This document shows positions 1-5,963 of a stretch of DNA of 11,755 nucleotides, piece by piece. A program made the position numbers and the translations under genes. Origin of the DNA: Pseudomonadota bacterium (GTDB taxonomy: Bacteria; Pseudomonadota; Alphaproteobacteria; Sphingomonadales; Sphingomonadaceae); the NCBI GenBank assembly GCA_023390415.1, contig JAEWCW010000214.1:1-11755 (forward strand). The letters run 5' to 3'. The notes beneath the pieces were generated by a model, which was given only the letters and a program-made list of their open reading frames with translations, ran no database searches and had not been told where the DNA came from. Position 1 is the stretch's first letter. Every line of letters begins with the position of its first letter.

Positions 1-1
1 G

Positions 2-457
2 CCTCAGCCGCAGCAGCAACAGCAGCAGCGCCGGCCCAATCCGGCGCCCACCACGCGCCGCCCGCTCACCGAGGAGGCGCTCGGCGGCTTCGGCAGCGAT
101 CCGGCGAGCCGCAACACGAGGCCCGCCGGCGCGGTGGTCAGCGATCAGGCGCGCGCGAGCATGGATGCCGCGATTCTCGCCGCCCTTCAGCCCTGCCGCC
201 GCCAGCCGCTCCCGGCGCCCGAAGCGCGCGCGATCCGAGTCCGCGTCGAGGTTACCCTCAACCCGAACGGAAGCCTCGCCAGCGCCAATATCCTATCGGT
301 CTCCGGCGCGACCGGGCCGCTCGCAATCTATGCCGAGCGGATGCGCGATCTTGCGACCAACGTCGTCGAGCAATGCGCGCCGATCCGCGGCCTTCCGGCC
401 GAATATTACAACGTCCGGCGGGGGTGGCGGACGTTCCGCTACACCTTCCCCGAATGA
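2..457 (+). CDS. tolA: TolA C-terminal part (5'-partial), Tol-Pal energy transducer
   Basis: This is the 3' end of a gene that starts before the window; the reading frame is open from base 2. The visible part opens with a Gln/Pro-rich run (PQPQQQQQQRRP), as expected for the end of the periplasmic-spanning linker of TolA. A folded domain of about 110 residues follows. It has two cysteines (LQPC and VEQC contexts) that could form a disulfide, and a C-terminal motif (GLPAEYY, then GWRTFRYTF) typical of alphaproteobacterial TolA/TonB-like C-terminal domains. TolA links the inner-membrane TolQR motor to TolB and Pal and to the outer membrane during division. The assignment rests on the domain style and on tolB and pal directly downstream. 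Its TGA stop overlaps an ATG of the tolB frame (ATGA at 454-457), which suggests coupled translation. The N-terminal membrane anchor is outside the window. Confidence 0.88.
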   Translation, partial: PQPQQQQQQRRPNPAPTTRRPLTEEALGGFGSDPASRNTRPAGAVVSDQARASMDAAILAALQPCRRQPLPAPEARAIRVRVEVTLNPNGSLASANILSVSGATGPLAIYAERMRDLATNVVEQCAPIRGLPAEYYNVRRGWRTFRYTFPE

Positions 458-468
458 TGAGGCCCTCG

Positions 469-1845
469 ATGAAAAGACGCTCCCTTCCAGCCCTGCTCGC
501 AGCCGCCGCGCTGACCCTGCCGCTCGGCGTCTCCGCCCAGCAGGCGCCGGCCGTACACCAGGCCGACCCGACCCCGCAGGAGGACGACGTCATCGAGCTC
601 CGCGTCGGCGAGGGCGTCTTCACCTCGGTCTCGATCGCGGTTCCGGCGATGCCGACCCCCGCCTCCGCATCGACCCCGGCCGGCGAGACCGGTGCGCTCG
701 GCCGCCAGGTCGCGCAGATCGTCGCCACCAACCTCAGGAACAGCGGCCTCTTCCAGGCGCGCGGGCCGGACGGGCTACCCGCGGTCAGCTACGGCCAGGT
801 GACCGCGCCCAATTACGGCGCCTTCGCGCCGGTCGGTGCACAGACGCTCGTCCAAGGCTACGTCCAGGCCAACAGCAATGGCACGCTCACCATCGGCTGC
901 TATCTCTACGACGTCGGCACCCAGCGCGCGCTCGCGTCGGAAGGCTTCACCGTCCAGCCCGCCCAGTGGCGCCGTGCGGCGCATCGCTGCGCCGATCTCG
1001 TCTATGGGCGCCTCACCGGCGAGAGCGGGCTATTCGACAGCCGCGTCGTCTATGTGGCCGAGAGCGGCCCGCCGGGCCGGCGCGTCAAGCGGCTGGCGAT
1101 CATGGACCAGGACGGCGCCAATCACCGCTTCCTGACCAACGGCCAGTTCACCGCGCTCACCCCGCGCCTGTCGCCGGACAACCGCACCATCACCTACATG
1201 ACCTATACGGAGGAGCAGCCGCGGGTCTTCGTCTACGATCTCGCGTCCGGCCGCTCGCGTCCTTTGGTGTCGTCGCCCTACATGACCTTCGCGCCGCGCT
1301 TCTCGCCGGACGGGCGGACGATCGTCTTCTCGATGGCGGTCAACGGCAATACCGACATCTACACCGTCTCGGCCGATGGCGGGCAGCCGCGCCGGCTGAC
1401 CAACGCGCCCGGAATCGACACGGGCGGGAGCTTCTCGCCCGACGGCAGCCGGATCGTCTTCGAAAGCGATCGCTCGGGTGGGCAGCAGCTCTACGTGATG
1501 GGCGCCGACGGATCGAACCAGCGCCGGATCAGCTTCGGCGGCGGGCGCTACGCGACCCCCGTCTGGAGCCCGCGCGGCGATCTGATCGCCTTCACGAAGA
1601 TCGCCGGCAACTTCCGAATCGGTGTCATCCGTCCAGACGGATCCGGCGAGCGCCTGCTCACCAACTCGTGGCATGACGAGGGACCGAGCTGGGCGCCGAA
1701 CGGTCGCGTCCTGATCTTCTATCGAAGCGCGCGCGGCACCGGTCGCGGCACGATCTGGGCGATCGACGCCGCCGGCGGCAACGAACGCCGCATCGCAACC
1801 CCACTCGACGGCTCCGACCCGGCCTGGTCGGCGCTCAATCCCTGA
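469..1845 (+). CDS. tolB: TolB, periplasmic beta-propeller of the Tol-Pal system
   Basis: The 458-residue protein matches TolB in length and organisation. It has a Sec signal peptide (MKRRSLPALL, then a hydrophobic core, with likely cleavage after VSA at residue 23). A TolB N-terminal alpha/beta domain covers roughly residues 40-185. A six-bladed propeller follows, with recurrent PD40-type motifs (LSPDNRTI about 234, FSPDGRTIVF about 278, FSPDGSRIVF about 322, WSPRGDLIAF about 366, WAPNGRVLIF about 408). TolB shuttles between Pal and TolA in the periplasm; in the known family the mature N-terminus is the TolA-binding switch. I chose ATG 469 because GAGG at 459-462 lies 6 nt upstream and it gives a clean signal peptide. 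ATGs at 454 and 457 are in frame and would add 5 or 4 residues; 454 overlaps the tolA stop as ATGA, so either could be used. It is co-transcribed with tolA and pal. Confidence 0.95.
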   Translation: MKRRSLPALLAAAALTLPLGVSAQQAPAVHQADPTPQEDDVIELRVGEGVFTSVSIAVPAMPTPASASTPAGETGALGRQVAQIVATNLRNSGLFQARGPDGLPAVSYGQVTAPNYGAFAPVGAQTLVQGYVQANSNGTLTIGCYLYDVGTQRALASEGFTVQPAQWRRAAHRCADLVYGRLTGESGLFDSRVVYVAESGPPGRRVKRLAIMDQDGANHRFLTNGQFTALTPRLSPDNRTITYMTYTEEQPRVFVYDLASGRSRPLVSSPYMTFAPRFSPDGRTIVFSMAVNGNTDIYTVSADGGQPRRLTNAPGIDTGGSFSPDGSRIVFESDRSGGQQLYVMGADGSNQRRISFGGGRYATPVWSPRGDLIAFTKIAGNFRIGVIRPDGSGERLLTNSWHDEGPSWAPNGRVLIFYRSARGTGRGTIWAIDAAGGNERRIATPLDGSDPAWSALNP

Positions 1846-1867
1846 TTTGTACGACGGAGAACCAGAG

Positions 1868-2392
1868 ATGAAGAACAAGAGTATCCAGATCGCTGCGCTC
1901 GCCGCCGCCCTTCTCGCCACCGCGGCCTGCTCGTCGCGCCGCCCCGCGCAGCTTCCGCCCGCACCGGGGTCCGGCACCGATACCGGGACGATCGGCACCG
2001 GCGAGCAGATGGATCCGAACGCGCCGGTCCCGGGCACCCAGGCGCATTTCCTGCGCACCGTCCCGGCGGACCGCGTCTTCTTCGACACCGATCAATATTC
2101 GCTGTCCGGGCCGGCGCGCGCGACCCTCGACGCCCAGGCCGAATATCTGCGCCAATATCCCTCGGTGACGGTCACGATCGAAGGCCATGCCGACGAGCGC
2201 GGCACCCGCGAATATAATCTCGGCCTCGGCGATCGCCGCGCGAACAGCGTCAAGACCTATCTGGAATCGCGCGGCATCTCCGCCGCCCGGATGACGACGA
2301 TCAGCTGGGGCAAGGAGCGGCCGGAGGTCGAGGGCTCGACCGAAAGTGCCTGGCAGCAGAACCGCCGCGCCGTGACGGTCCTCCCGAACTGA
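1868..2392 (+). CDS. pal: Pal, peptidoglycan-associated outer-membrane lipoprotein
   Basis: The protein has 174 residues. A lipoprotein signal peptide ends at ATAAC, giving lipidated Cys21. The -3 residue is Thr rather than the usual Leu, a mild departure from the lipobox consensus. A flexible Pro/Gly/Thr linker runs to about residue 65, followed by an OmpA-like domain. The peptidoglycan-binding signature GHADERGTREYNL...DRRA is intact; Asp109 and Arg124, spaced 15 residues apart, are the expected diaminopimelate-binding pair. Pal anchors the outer membrane to peptidoglycan and is relocated to the division site by TolAB. The start at 1868 has GGAGA at 1856-1860, 7 nt upstream. The gene follows tolB by 22 nt and is the last of the operon, since a strong stem-loop follows. 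cpoB (ybgF), which follows pal in many proteobacteria, is not here. Confidence 0.96.
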   Translation: MKNKSIQIAALAAALLATAACSSRRPAQLPPAPGSGTDTGTIGTGEQMDPNAPVPGTQAHFLRTVPADRVFFDTDQYSLSGPARATLDAQAEYLRQYPSVTVTIEGHADERGTREYNLGLGDRRANSVKTYLESRGISAARMTTISWGKERPEVEGSTESAWQQNRRAVTVLPN

Positions 2393-2398
2393 CGAGCA

Positions 2399-2434
2399 GG
2401 ACCCTCCCCAAGCCCCGCTCGGGGAGGGTCCTTT
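2399..2434 (+). terminator. Rho-independent terminator after pal
   Basis: GGACCCTCCCC at 2399-2409 pairs perfectly with GGGGAGGGTCC at 2421-2431. This makes an 11-bp stem with an 11-nt loop, followed by TTT. It starts 6 nt after the pal stop and ends the Tol-Pal transcript. The stem could also slow transcription arriving on the minus strand from the nuclease gene, but there is no T-run on that side, so it is mainly a plus-strand terminator. Confidence 0.88.
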
Positions 2435-3290
2435 ACCCCAGTGCCTCGTCCAGAAGCCGCGCCAGGCGCTCGCCGCCGCGAGCGACCTGGAGGCGGACGA
2501 CGGGGATGAGGCGGCGGACCGTCTCTTCGGTGATCACGGGCCGCTCGGCCGCGGGCGGGGCGCAGGGATCGGCCTGGATCGTCCCGTAGGCGAAGTCGCG
2601 GCTCGCCGCCCAGGCCTCGCGCGCCCAGTCCTCGACCGTGCCCGCGCGCATCGCGGCGCGCTGCTCGGGCGTGAAGTCGGCGCGGACGCCCGCGGCGCCG
2701 CCGATCGGATTGGAGATCCCGCGCTCGGCCAGCCAGCCGTCCCACACTCCGTGAAGGTTCGTCCGGCCGGCAATGATTCCGTAGGTCACGGGCTGGCGGT
2801 TGCCGCCGAGGTCGCCCTTGTCGCCGGCATGGAGCGGCTGGTGAAGGTCGCCGACCAGGTGGACGAGGAAGGCCAGGGCCATCAGCCGCTCGCGCGGCGG
2901 CAGATTCCCGTCCGCGAGCAGCCGCGCGTTGCGCTCGATCTGCGCGGAGACGCAATTGCCGTCGCGGCAGGCCGATTCCTGGTCGAAGGGCCGGCAGATG
3001 TCGACATTCTGATAGTGCCAGGGCGAGGCATAGCTGAACCGGTCGCGATAGCGCTTGATGCAATCGGGCCAGTAAGCGGCCTGCTCGATCGTGCCCGCGG
3101 CGCATTCCGGAGTCTCGAGCAGCCGCGACTGGGCGAGCAGCCGGCCGATCTCGCGCCGGGTCTTGGGCGAGACCTCCATGGCGGCGATCGTCGCCACCGT
3201 CTCATGGCCATATTCCCACCAGGCCGCGGCCGGGCTCGCGGCGAAGGCGAGGGAGATTGCCGCGGCGATGCGGCCCCAGATTTTCAGCAA
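2433..3290 (-). CDS. Secreted S1/P1-family zinc nuclease
   Basis: This 285-residue protein belongs to the S1/P1 nuclease family: trinuclear-zinc enzymes that cut single-stranded DNA/RNA and have 3'-nucleotidase activity. The signal peptide (MLKIWGRI, hydrophobic core, SPAAA) predicts cleavage just before Trp24. That fits the family, where the mature N-terminal Trp binds zinc. The full ligand set is visible: Trp24 and His29 (WWEYGH), Asp76 (WPDC), His92 (WHY), His144, Asp148 and His154 (HLVGDLHQPLH), His180 and Asp184 (NLHGVWD). Several cysteines could form disulfides. The only start that keeps the signal peptide is TTG at 3290, with GGAG 7 nt upstream; the first in-frame ATG (MEVSP) would remove the signal and two zinc ligands. 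The start overlaps the isoaspartyl peptidase stop by 7 nt, so the genes are probably translationally coupled. A periplasmic or extracellular role in nucleic-acid scavenging is inferred. Confidence 0.93.
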   Translation of the reverse strand: MLKIWGRIAAAISLAFAASPAAAWWEYGHETVATIAAMEVSPKTRREIGRLLAQSRLLETPECAAGTIEQAAYWPDCIKRYRDRFSYASPWHYQNVDICRPFDQESACRDGNCVSAQIERNARLLADGNLPPRERLMALAFLVHLVGDLHQPLHAGDKGDLGGNRQPVTYGIIAGRTNLHGVWDGWLAERGISNPIGGAAGVRADFTPEQRAAMRAGTVEDWAREAWAASRDFAYGTIQADPCAPPAAERPVITEETVRRLIPVVRLQVARGGERLARLLDEALG

Positions 3291-4222
3291 TGATCGTCTC
3301 CGTAGATCGCGACCGAGCGGCCCTCGGGCGAGGCGCTGCCGCGATACATTCCGGCCGAGTTGAAGGCGAGGCTGGTGTCGCCATTGGCGGCGACGGCGAT
3401 GACTCCGCCGGTGCCGCCCAATGCGCCCATGTCGGCGATCGCTGCGGCCGCGGCCTCTTCGAGGCTCTCGCCGGCAAGGCGCATCCTTGCATCGATCTCG
3501 TGCGCGACCGCCGCGCGGATGAAATATTCGCCCGATCCCGTCGCCGAGACGGCGCAGGTGGCATCGTTCGCCCAGGTGCCGGCGCCGGCGATCGGCGAAT
3601 CCCCGATCCGGCCCCAGCGCTTGCCCGTGATCCCGCCAGTCGAGGTGGCTGCGGCAAGATGGCCGTTCACGTCGAGGGCGACCGCGCCGACCGTCCCGTA
3701 TTTCATCTCCTCGTCGAACCAGCCGCCTGGCGTCGCCTTCAGCTCCTCGAGCTGGCGGCGGCGCTCCTCGGTCGCGAACCATTCGGGCGGCACCTGTTCG
3801 AGGTCGTTCTCGCGGGAGAATTGATCGGCGCCCTCGCGGCTCAGCATGACGTGCGGGCTCTTCTCCATCACCGCGCGTGCGAGGCTCACCGGGTTGCGGG
3901 TCGCGGTGACTCCGGTGACCGCGCCGGCCGCGCGGGTGCGGCCGTCCATGATCGCCGCGTCCATCTCGTTGGTGCCCTGGAAGGTGAAGACCGAGCCGCG
4001 GCCAGCGTTGAAATGCGGATCGTCCTCGAGTTCGCGCGCGGCCGCCTCGACCGCGTCGAGCGCGTCGCCGCCGGCTTCCAGGATCTTCGCACCGGTCGCC
4101 AGCGCATGGTCGAGCGCCGCGCGGATCGCCGAATCGAGCTCAGGGGTCAGCATGTCGCGCTCGATCACGCCCGCGCCGCCATGGACGAGCAGCCGCCAGG
4201 CGCTCCGATTTTGCTCGGTCAT
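3284..4222 (-). CDS. iaaA: Isoaspartyl peptidase / plant-type L-asparaginase (Ntn hydrolase)
   Basis: The 312-residue protein has the full length of the family-2 asparaginase proenzyme. These enzymes self-cleave before a Thr that becomes the N-terminal nucleophile, then hydrolyse L-asparagine and beta-aspartyl dipeptides from damaged proteins. The motifs are intact: LVHGGAG near the N-terminus, HFNAGRGSVFT (70-80), cleavage site YGTVGAVALD with catalytic Thr177, TSTGG with Thr195, RIGDSPIAGAG with Arg205 and Asp208, and SATGSGE with Thr228-Gly229. All of these sit exactly two positions before the E. coli EcAIII residues as I recall them (Thr179, Thr197, Arg207, Asp210, Thr230). No signal peptide is visible, so it is probably cytoplasmic. 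ATG 4222 has GAGGAG 5 nt upstream. It is the first gene of a two-gene operon with the nuclease and is divergent from the SPFH gene across a 122-nt spacer. Confidence 0.93.
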   Translation of the reverse strand: MTEQNRSAWRLLVHGGAGVIERDMLTPELDSAIRAALDHALATGAKILEAGGDALDAVEAAARELEDDPHFNAGRGSVFTFQGTNEMDAAIMDGRTRAAGAVTGVTATRNPVSLARAVMEKSPHVMLSREGADQFSRENDLEQVPPEWFATEERRRQLEELKATPGGWFDEEMKYGTVGAVALDVNGHLAAATSTGGITGKRWGRIGDSPIAGAGTWANDATCAVSATGSGEYFIRAAVAHEIDARMRLAGESLEEAAAAAIADMGALGGTGGVIAVAANGDTSLAFNSAGMYRGSASPEGRSVAIYGDDHC

Positions 4223-4289
4223 AATCGCTCCTCGCGGCCGCCATTAGCGCCAACGCTCCGCCCTCGCCAGCGCCCCGGAAAGATTCCGC

Positions 4290-4319
4290 TTGCGCGAATC
4301 GGGATGATGTAAATATGAT
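4290..4319 (+). promoter_or_regulatory. Candidate sigma70-type promoter for the SPFH gene
   Basis: TTGCGC at 4290-4295 and TATGAT at 4314-4319 are separated by 18 nt; the -10 matches the consensus in 5 of 6 positions. The local stretch 4307-4330 is AT-rich against a GC-rich background. Transcription would begin near 4326, leaving a short leader that contains GGGAGGG (4331-4337), 8 nt from the ATG at 4345. It lies in the divergent spacer shared with the isoaspartyl peptidase gene. I see no equally good hexamers for the minus-strand operon. It also contains a short palindrome, TGATATCA, at 4316-4323. Confidence 0.5.
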
Positions 4320-4344
4320 ATCAGAATAAAGGGAGGGACATGAG

Positions 4345-5256
4345 ATGGGCACGATCAACGTACAGCCGGACCACAGGGCGCTTCGCCTGTCGCAGGAGGG
4401 GCCGGCCCGCACCTTCAACGGCTATGTCATGCTGCTTGTGCTGCTGCTCGCCATCGTCGCGATCTTCGCCGGCCTGGGGATGGCGCAGTCCAAGGACCCG
4501 GAGCCCGGGATCCTGCTCGCCATGGCGGGCGGCCTCGGCGCGCTGTTCGTCTCTGTCGGCTTCTACCTGCTTCAGCCGAACCAGGCGGCCGCTATCCTCC
4601 TGTTCGGCGACTATCGCGGCACCGACCGCCATGCGGGGCTGCGCTGGCGCTGGCCGTGGCTGACCCGAACCAAGGTGACGACCCGCGTCAACAACGTCAC
4701 GTCCGAGCGGCTCAAGATCAACGACGCGCGCGGCAACCCGATCGAGATCGCGACCAACGTCGTCTGGCGGGTGACCGACACGGCCCAGGCCCTGTTCGAC
4801 GTCGACGATTACACCAAGTTCCTGTTCGTCCAGATCGAGAGCGCCTTGCGCTCGATTGGCGCGCGCTATCCCTATGACGATATCGAGCATCAGGAGACGA
4901 CTCTTCGCGGCCATGCCGAGATCGTCAGCCAGGACCTGCTCCACGAGCTCCAGGATCGGGTCGCCGTCGCCGGGATCACCGTTGACGAATGCCGTCTCAC
5001 CCACCTCGCTTATGCCCCCGAAATCGCCCAGTCGATGCTTCGCCGCCAGCAGGCCGAGGCGGTGATCGCGGCGCGGCAGAAGATCGTGATCGGCGCGGTC
5101 TCGATGGTCGAGAATGCGCTCCAGCTCCTGTCCGAAAAGGGCGTGGTCGAGCTGGACGACGAGCGCCGCGCGGCGATGGTCTCGAACCTGATGGTCGTGC
5201 TTTGCTCGGAGCGGGATACCCAGCCGATCGTCAATACCGGCACTCTCTATCAATAG
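4345..5256 (+). CDS. SPFH/band-7 domain membrane protein
   Basis: The 303-residue protein has two predicted TM segments (about 27-48 and 55-76). A stomatin/prohibitin/flotillin-like (SPFH) domain follows from about 77 to 240: AAAILLFGDYRGT, then GLRWRWPWLTRT, VNNVTSERLKINDARGNPIEI, VVWRVTDTAQALFDVDDY and LRSIGARYPYDD. Next come an Ala/Gln-rich helix (QSMLRRQQAEAVIAARQKIV) and a C-terminal region, LLSEKGVVELDDERRAAMVSNLMVVL. SPFH proteins form oligomeric membrane scaffolds, sometimes with proteases. No NfeD or FtsH partner is nearby, so the role here is unknown. GGAGG at 4332-4336 lies 8 nt before the chosen ATG. The competing ATG at 4340 is out of frame. The next gene, an RHH protein, begins 9 nt after the stop, so the two are probably co-transcribed. 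Confidence 0.9.
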   Translation: MGTINVQPDHRALRLSQEGPARTFNGYVMLLVLLLAIVAIFAGLGMAQSKDPEPGILLAMAGGLGALFVSVGFYLLQPNQAAAILLFGDYRGTDRHAGLRWRWPWLTRTKVTTRVNNVTSERLKINDARGNPIEIATNVVWRVTDTAQALFDVDDYTKFLFVQIESALRSIGARYPYDDIEHQETTLRGHAEIVSQDLLHELQDRVAVAGITVDECRLTHLAYAPEIAQSMLRRQQAEAVIAARQKIVIGAVSMVENALQLLSEKGVVELDDERRAAMVSNLMVVLCSERDTQPIVNTGTLYQ

Positions 5257-5265
5257 GCTGGGACC

Positions 5266-5475
5266 ATGGCGCCGCCGCCGAAGAAGGCCTTCCCTCTGCG
5301 CATCGAGCCGGCTCTCTGGGCCGCGCTCGAGCGCTCGGCGGCGGCCGACTTCCGGAGCGTCAACGCCCAGGTCGAATGCCTTCTCCGCGAGGCGCTCCAG
5401 CGCCGCGGGATCAGGGTCGCGCCGCCCGAGCAGAGGAAGCGCGGCCGGCCGGCGCGGGGCGAGTCTGGATCATAA
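5266..5475 (+). CDS. Small ribbon-helix-helix DNA-binding protein with AT-hook-like tail
   Basis: The 69-residue protein has the layout of an Arc/MetJ-type ribbon-helix-helix. A short strand (KAFPLRIE, about 7-14) is followed by helix A (PALWAALERSAAADF) and, after an Arg-Ser turn, helix B (VNAQVECLLREALQRRG). The conserved helix B Asn and the hydrophobic pattern are present. The tail is strongly basic and contains KRGRP (residues 58-62), the core of an AT-hook, so it may add minor-groove contacts. It starts 9 nt after the SPFH stop with only a weak Shine-Dalgarno sequence (AGG at 5255-5257), which suggests coupled translation. Small RHH proteins are often antitoxins or autoregulators, but no toxin-like gene lies beside it. 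A role as regulator of its own operon is an inference. Confidence 0.82.
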   Translation: MAPPPKKAFPLRIEPALWAALERSAAADFRSVNAQVECLLREALQRRGIRVAPPEQRKRGRPARGESGS

Positions 5476-5519
5476 GCTCGTTTCGGCTATAGAATGACGC
5501 CAGCGAAAGGAGGTCGCCT

Positions 5520-5957
5520 ATGGCCTACGAAGCGCGTCACTCGGCCGGCATCGCTTACGCCCTTGCCGCCGCCTGTCTTCTACTGTCCCTCATCGGTTTC
5601 GTCGCTGCGGGGGTGATCCCCAGCGAAAGCACTGCCGGCGGCGGCGCCAACCCGCTGGTCGGCTGGGCGATCGTCGCTGCGGCCTTCGCTGCAGGCGCGA
5701 TCTTCGTCCGCCGCGCTCTCGATCGCTCGCCCCAGGCGCGCGTCGACGGCGACGGCGTCTGGTCAAAGAAGATCGGCCGGACCGTGCCGTGGAGCGAGAT
5801 TGGCGGGTTCCACCTGCTTCGTGCCGGGATCCAGCGGATCGCGCGCTTCGAGCGGCAGGGCGATTCCACCTTCGGGATCAACACCACCTTCTACGATCGC
5901 GGGATTGCGGACCTCGTCGCCGCGGTCCGCCATCATCGCCCCGATCTCGCCGCCTGA
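5520..5957 (+). CDS. Small two-TM membrane protein with possible PH-like C-terminal domain
   Basis: I do not recognise this 145-residue protein by name. It has two predicted TM helices (about 11-33 and 46-66) joined by a Gly/Ser-rich loop. A soluble tail of about 75 residues, probably cytoplasmic, follows. The tail (ARVDGDGVWSKKIGRTVPWSEIGGFHLL, in which VPWSEI is the key piece) resembles the strand pattern of bacterial PH-like domains in small membrane proteins; this is a weak inference. A near-perfect Shine-Dalgarno sequence, AAAGGAGGT at 5506-5514, lies 6 nt from the ATG, so the start is secure and expression is probably good. It follows the RHH gene by 44 nt and may share its transcript. 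A TAGAAT/TATAGA sequence at 5488-5495 could be a separate -10, but has no convincing -35. It converges on the caspase gene with 6 nt between stops. Confidence 0.75.
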   Translation: MAYEARHSAGIAYALAAACLLLSLIGFVAAGVIPSESTAGGGANPLVGWAIVAAAFAAGAIFVRRALDRSPQARVDGDGVWSKKIGRTVPWSEIGGFHLLRAGIQRIARFERQGDSTFGINTTFYDRGIADLVAAVRHHRPDLAA

Positions 5958-5963
5958 ACTTCT

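Noticed and set aside
165..1676. 503-residue open frame on the plus strand within tolA/tolB
   Set aside because: It is an alternate frame of tolA and tolB with Arg/Ala/Pro-rich low-complexity sequence and no domain.
1030..2088. 352-residue minus-strand frame opposite tolB and pal
   Set aside because: It is a shadow of two clear genes, with no plausible start signal or domain.
3291..3782. In-frame extension of the nuclease upstream of its TTG
   Set aside because: It lies wholly inside the isoaspartyl peptidase gene, is Arg-rich, and would bury the signal peptide.
5266..5957. Toxin-antitoxin module built on the RHH protein
   Set aside because: The neighbouring proteins are a membrane scaffold and a two-TM protein; neither looks like a known toxin.
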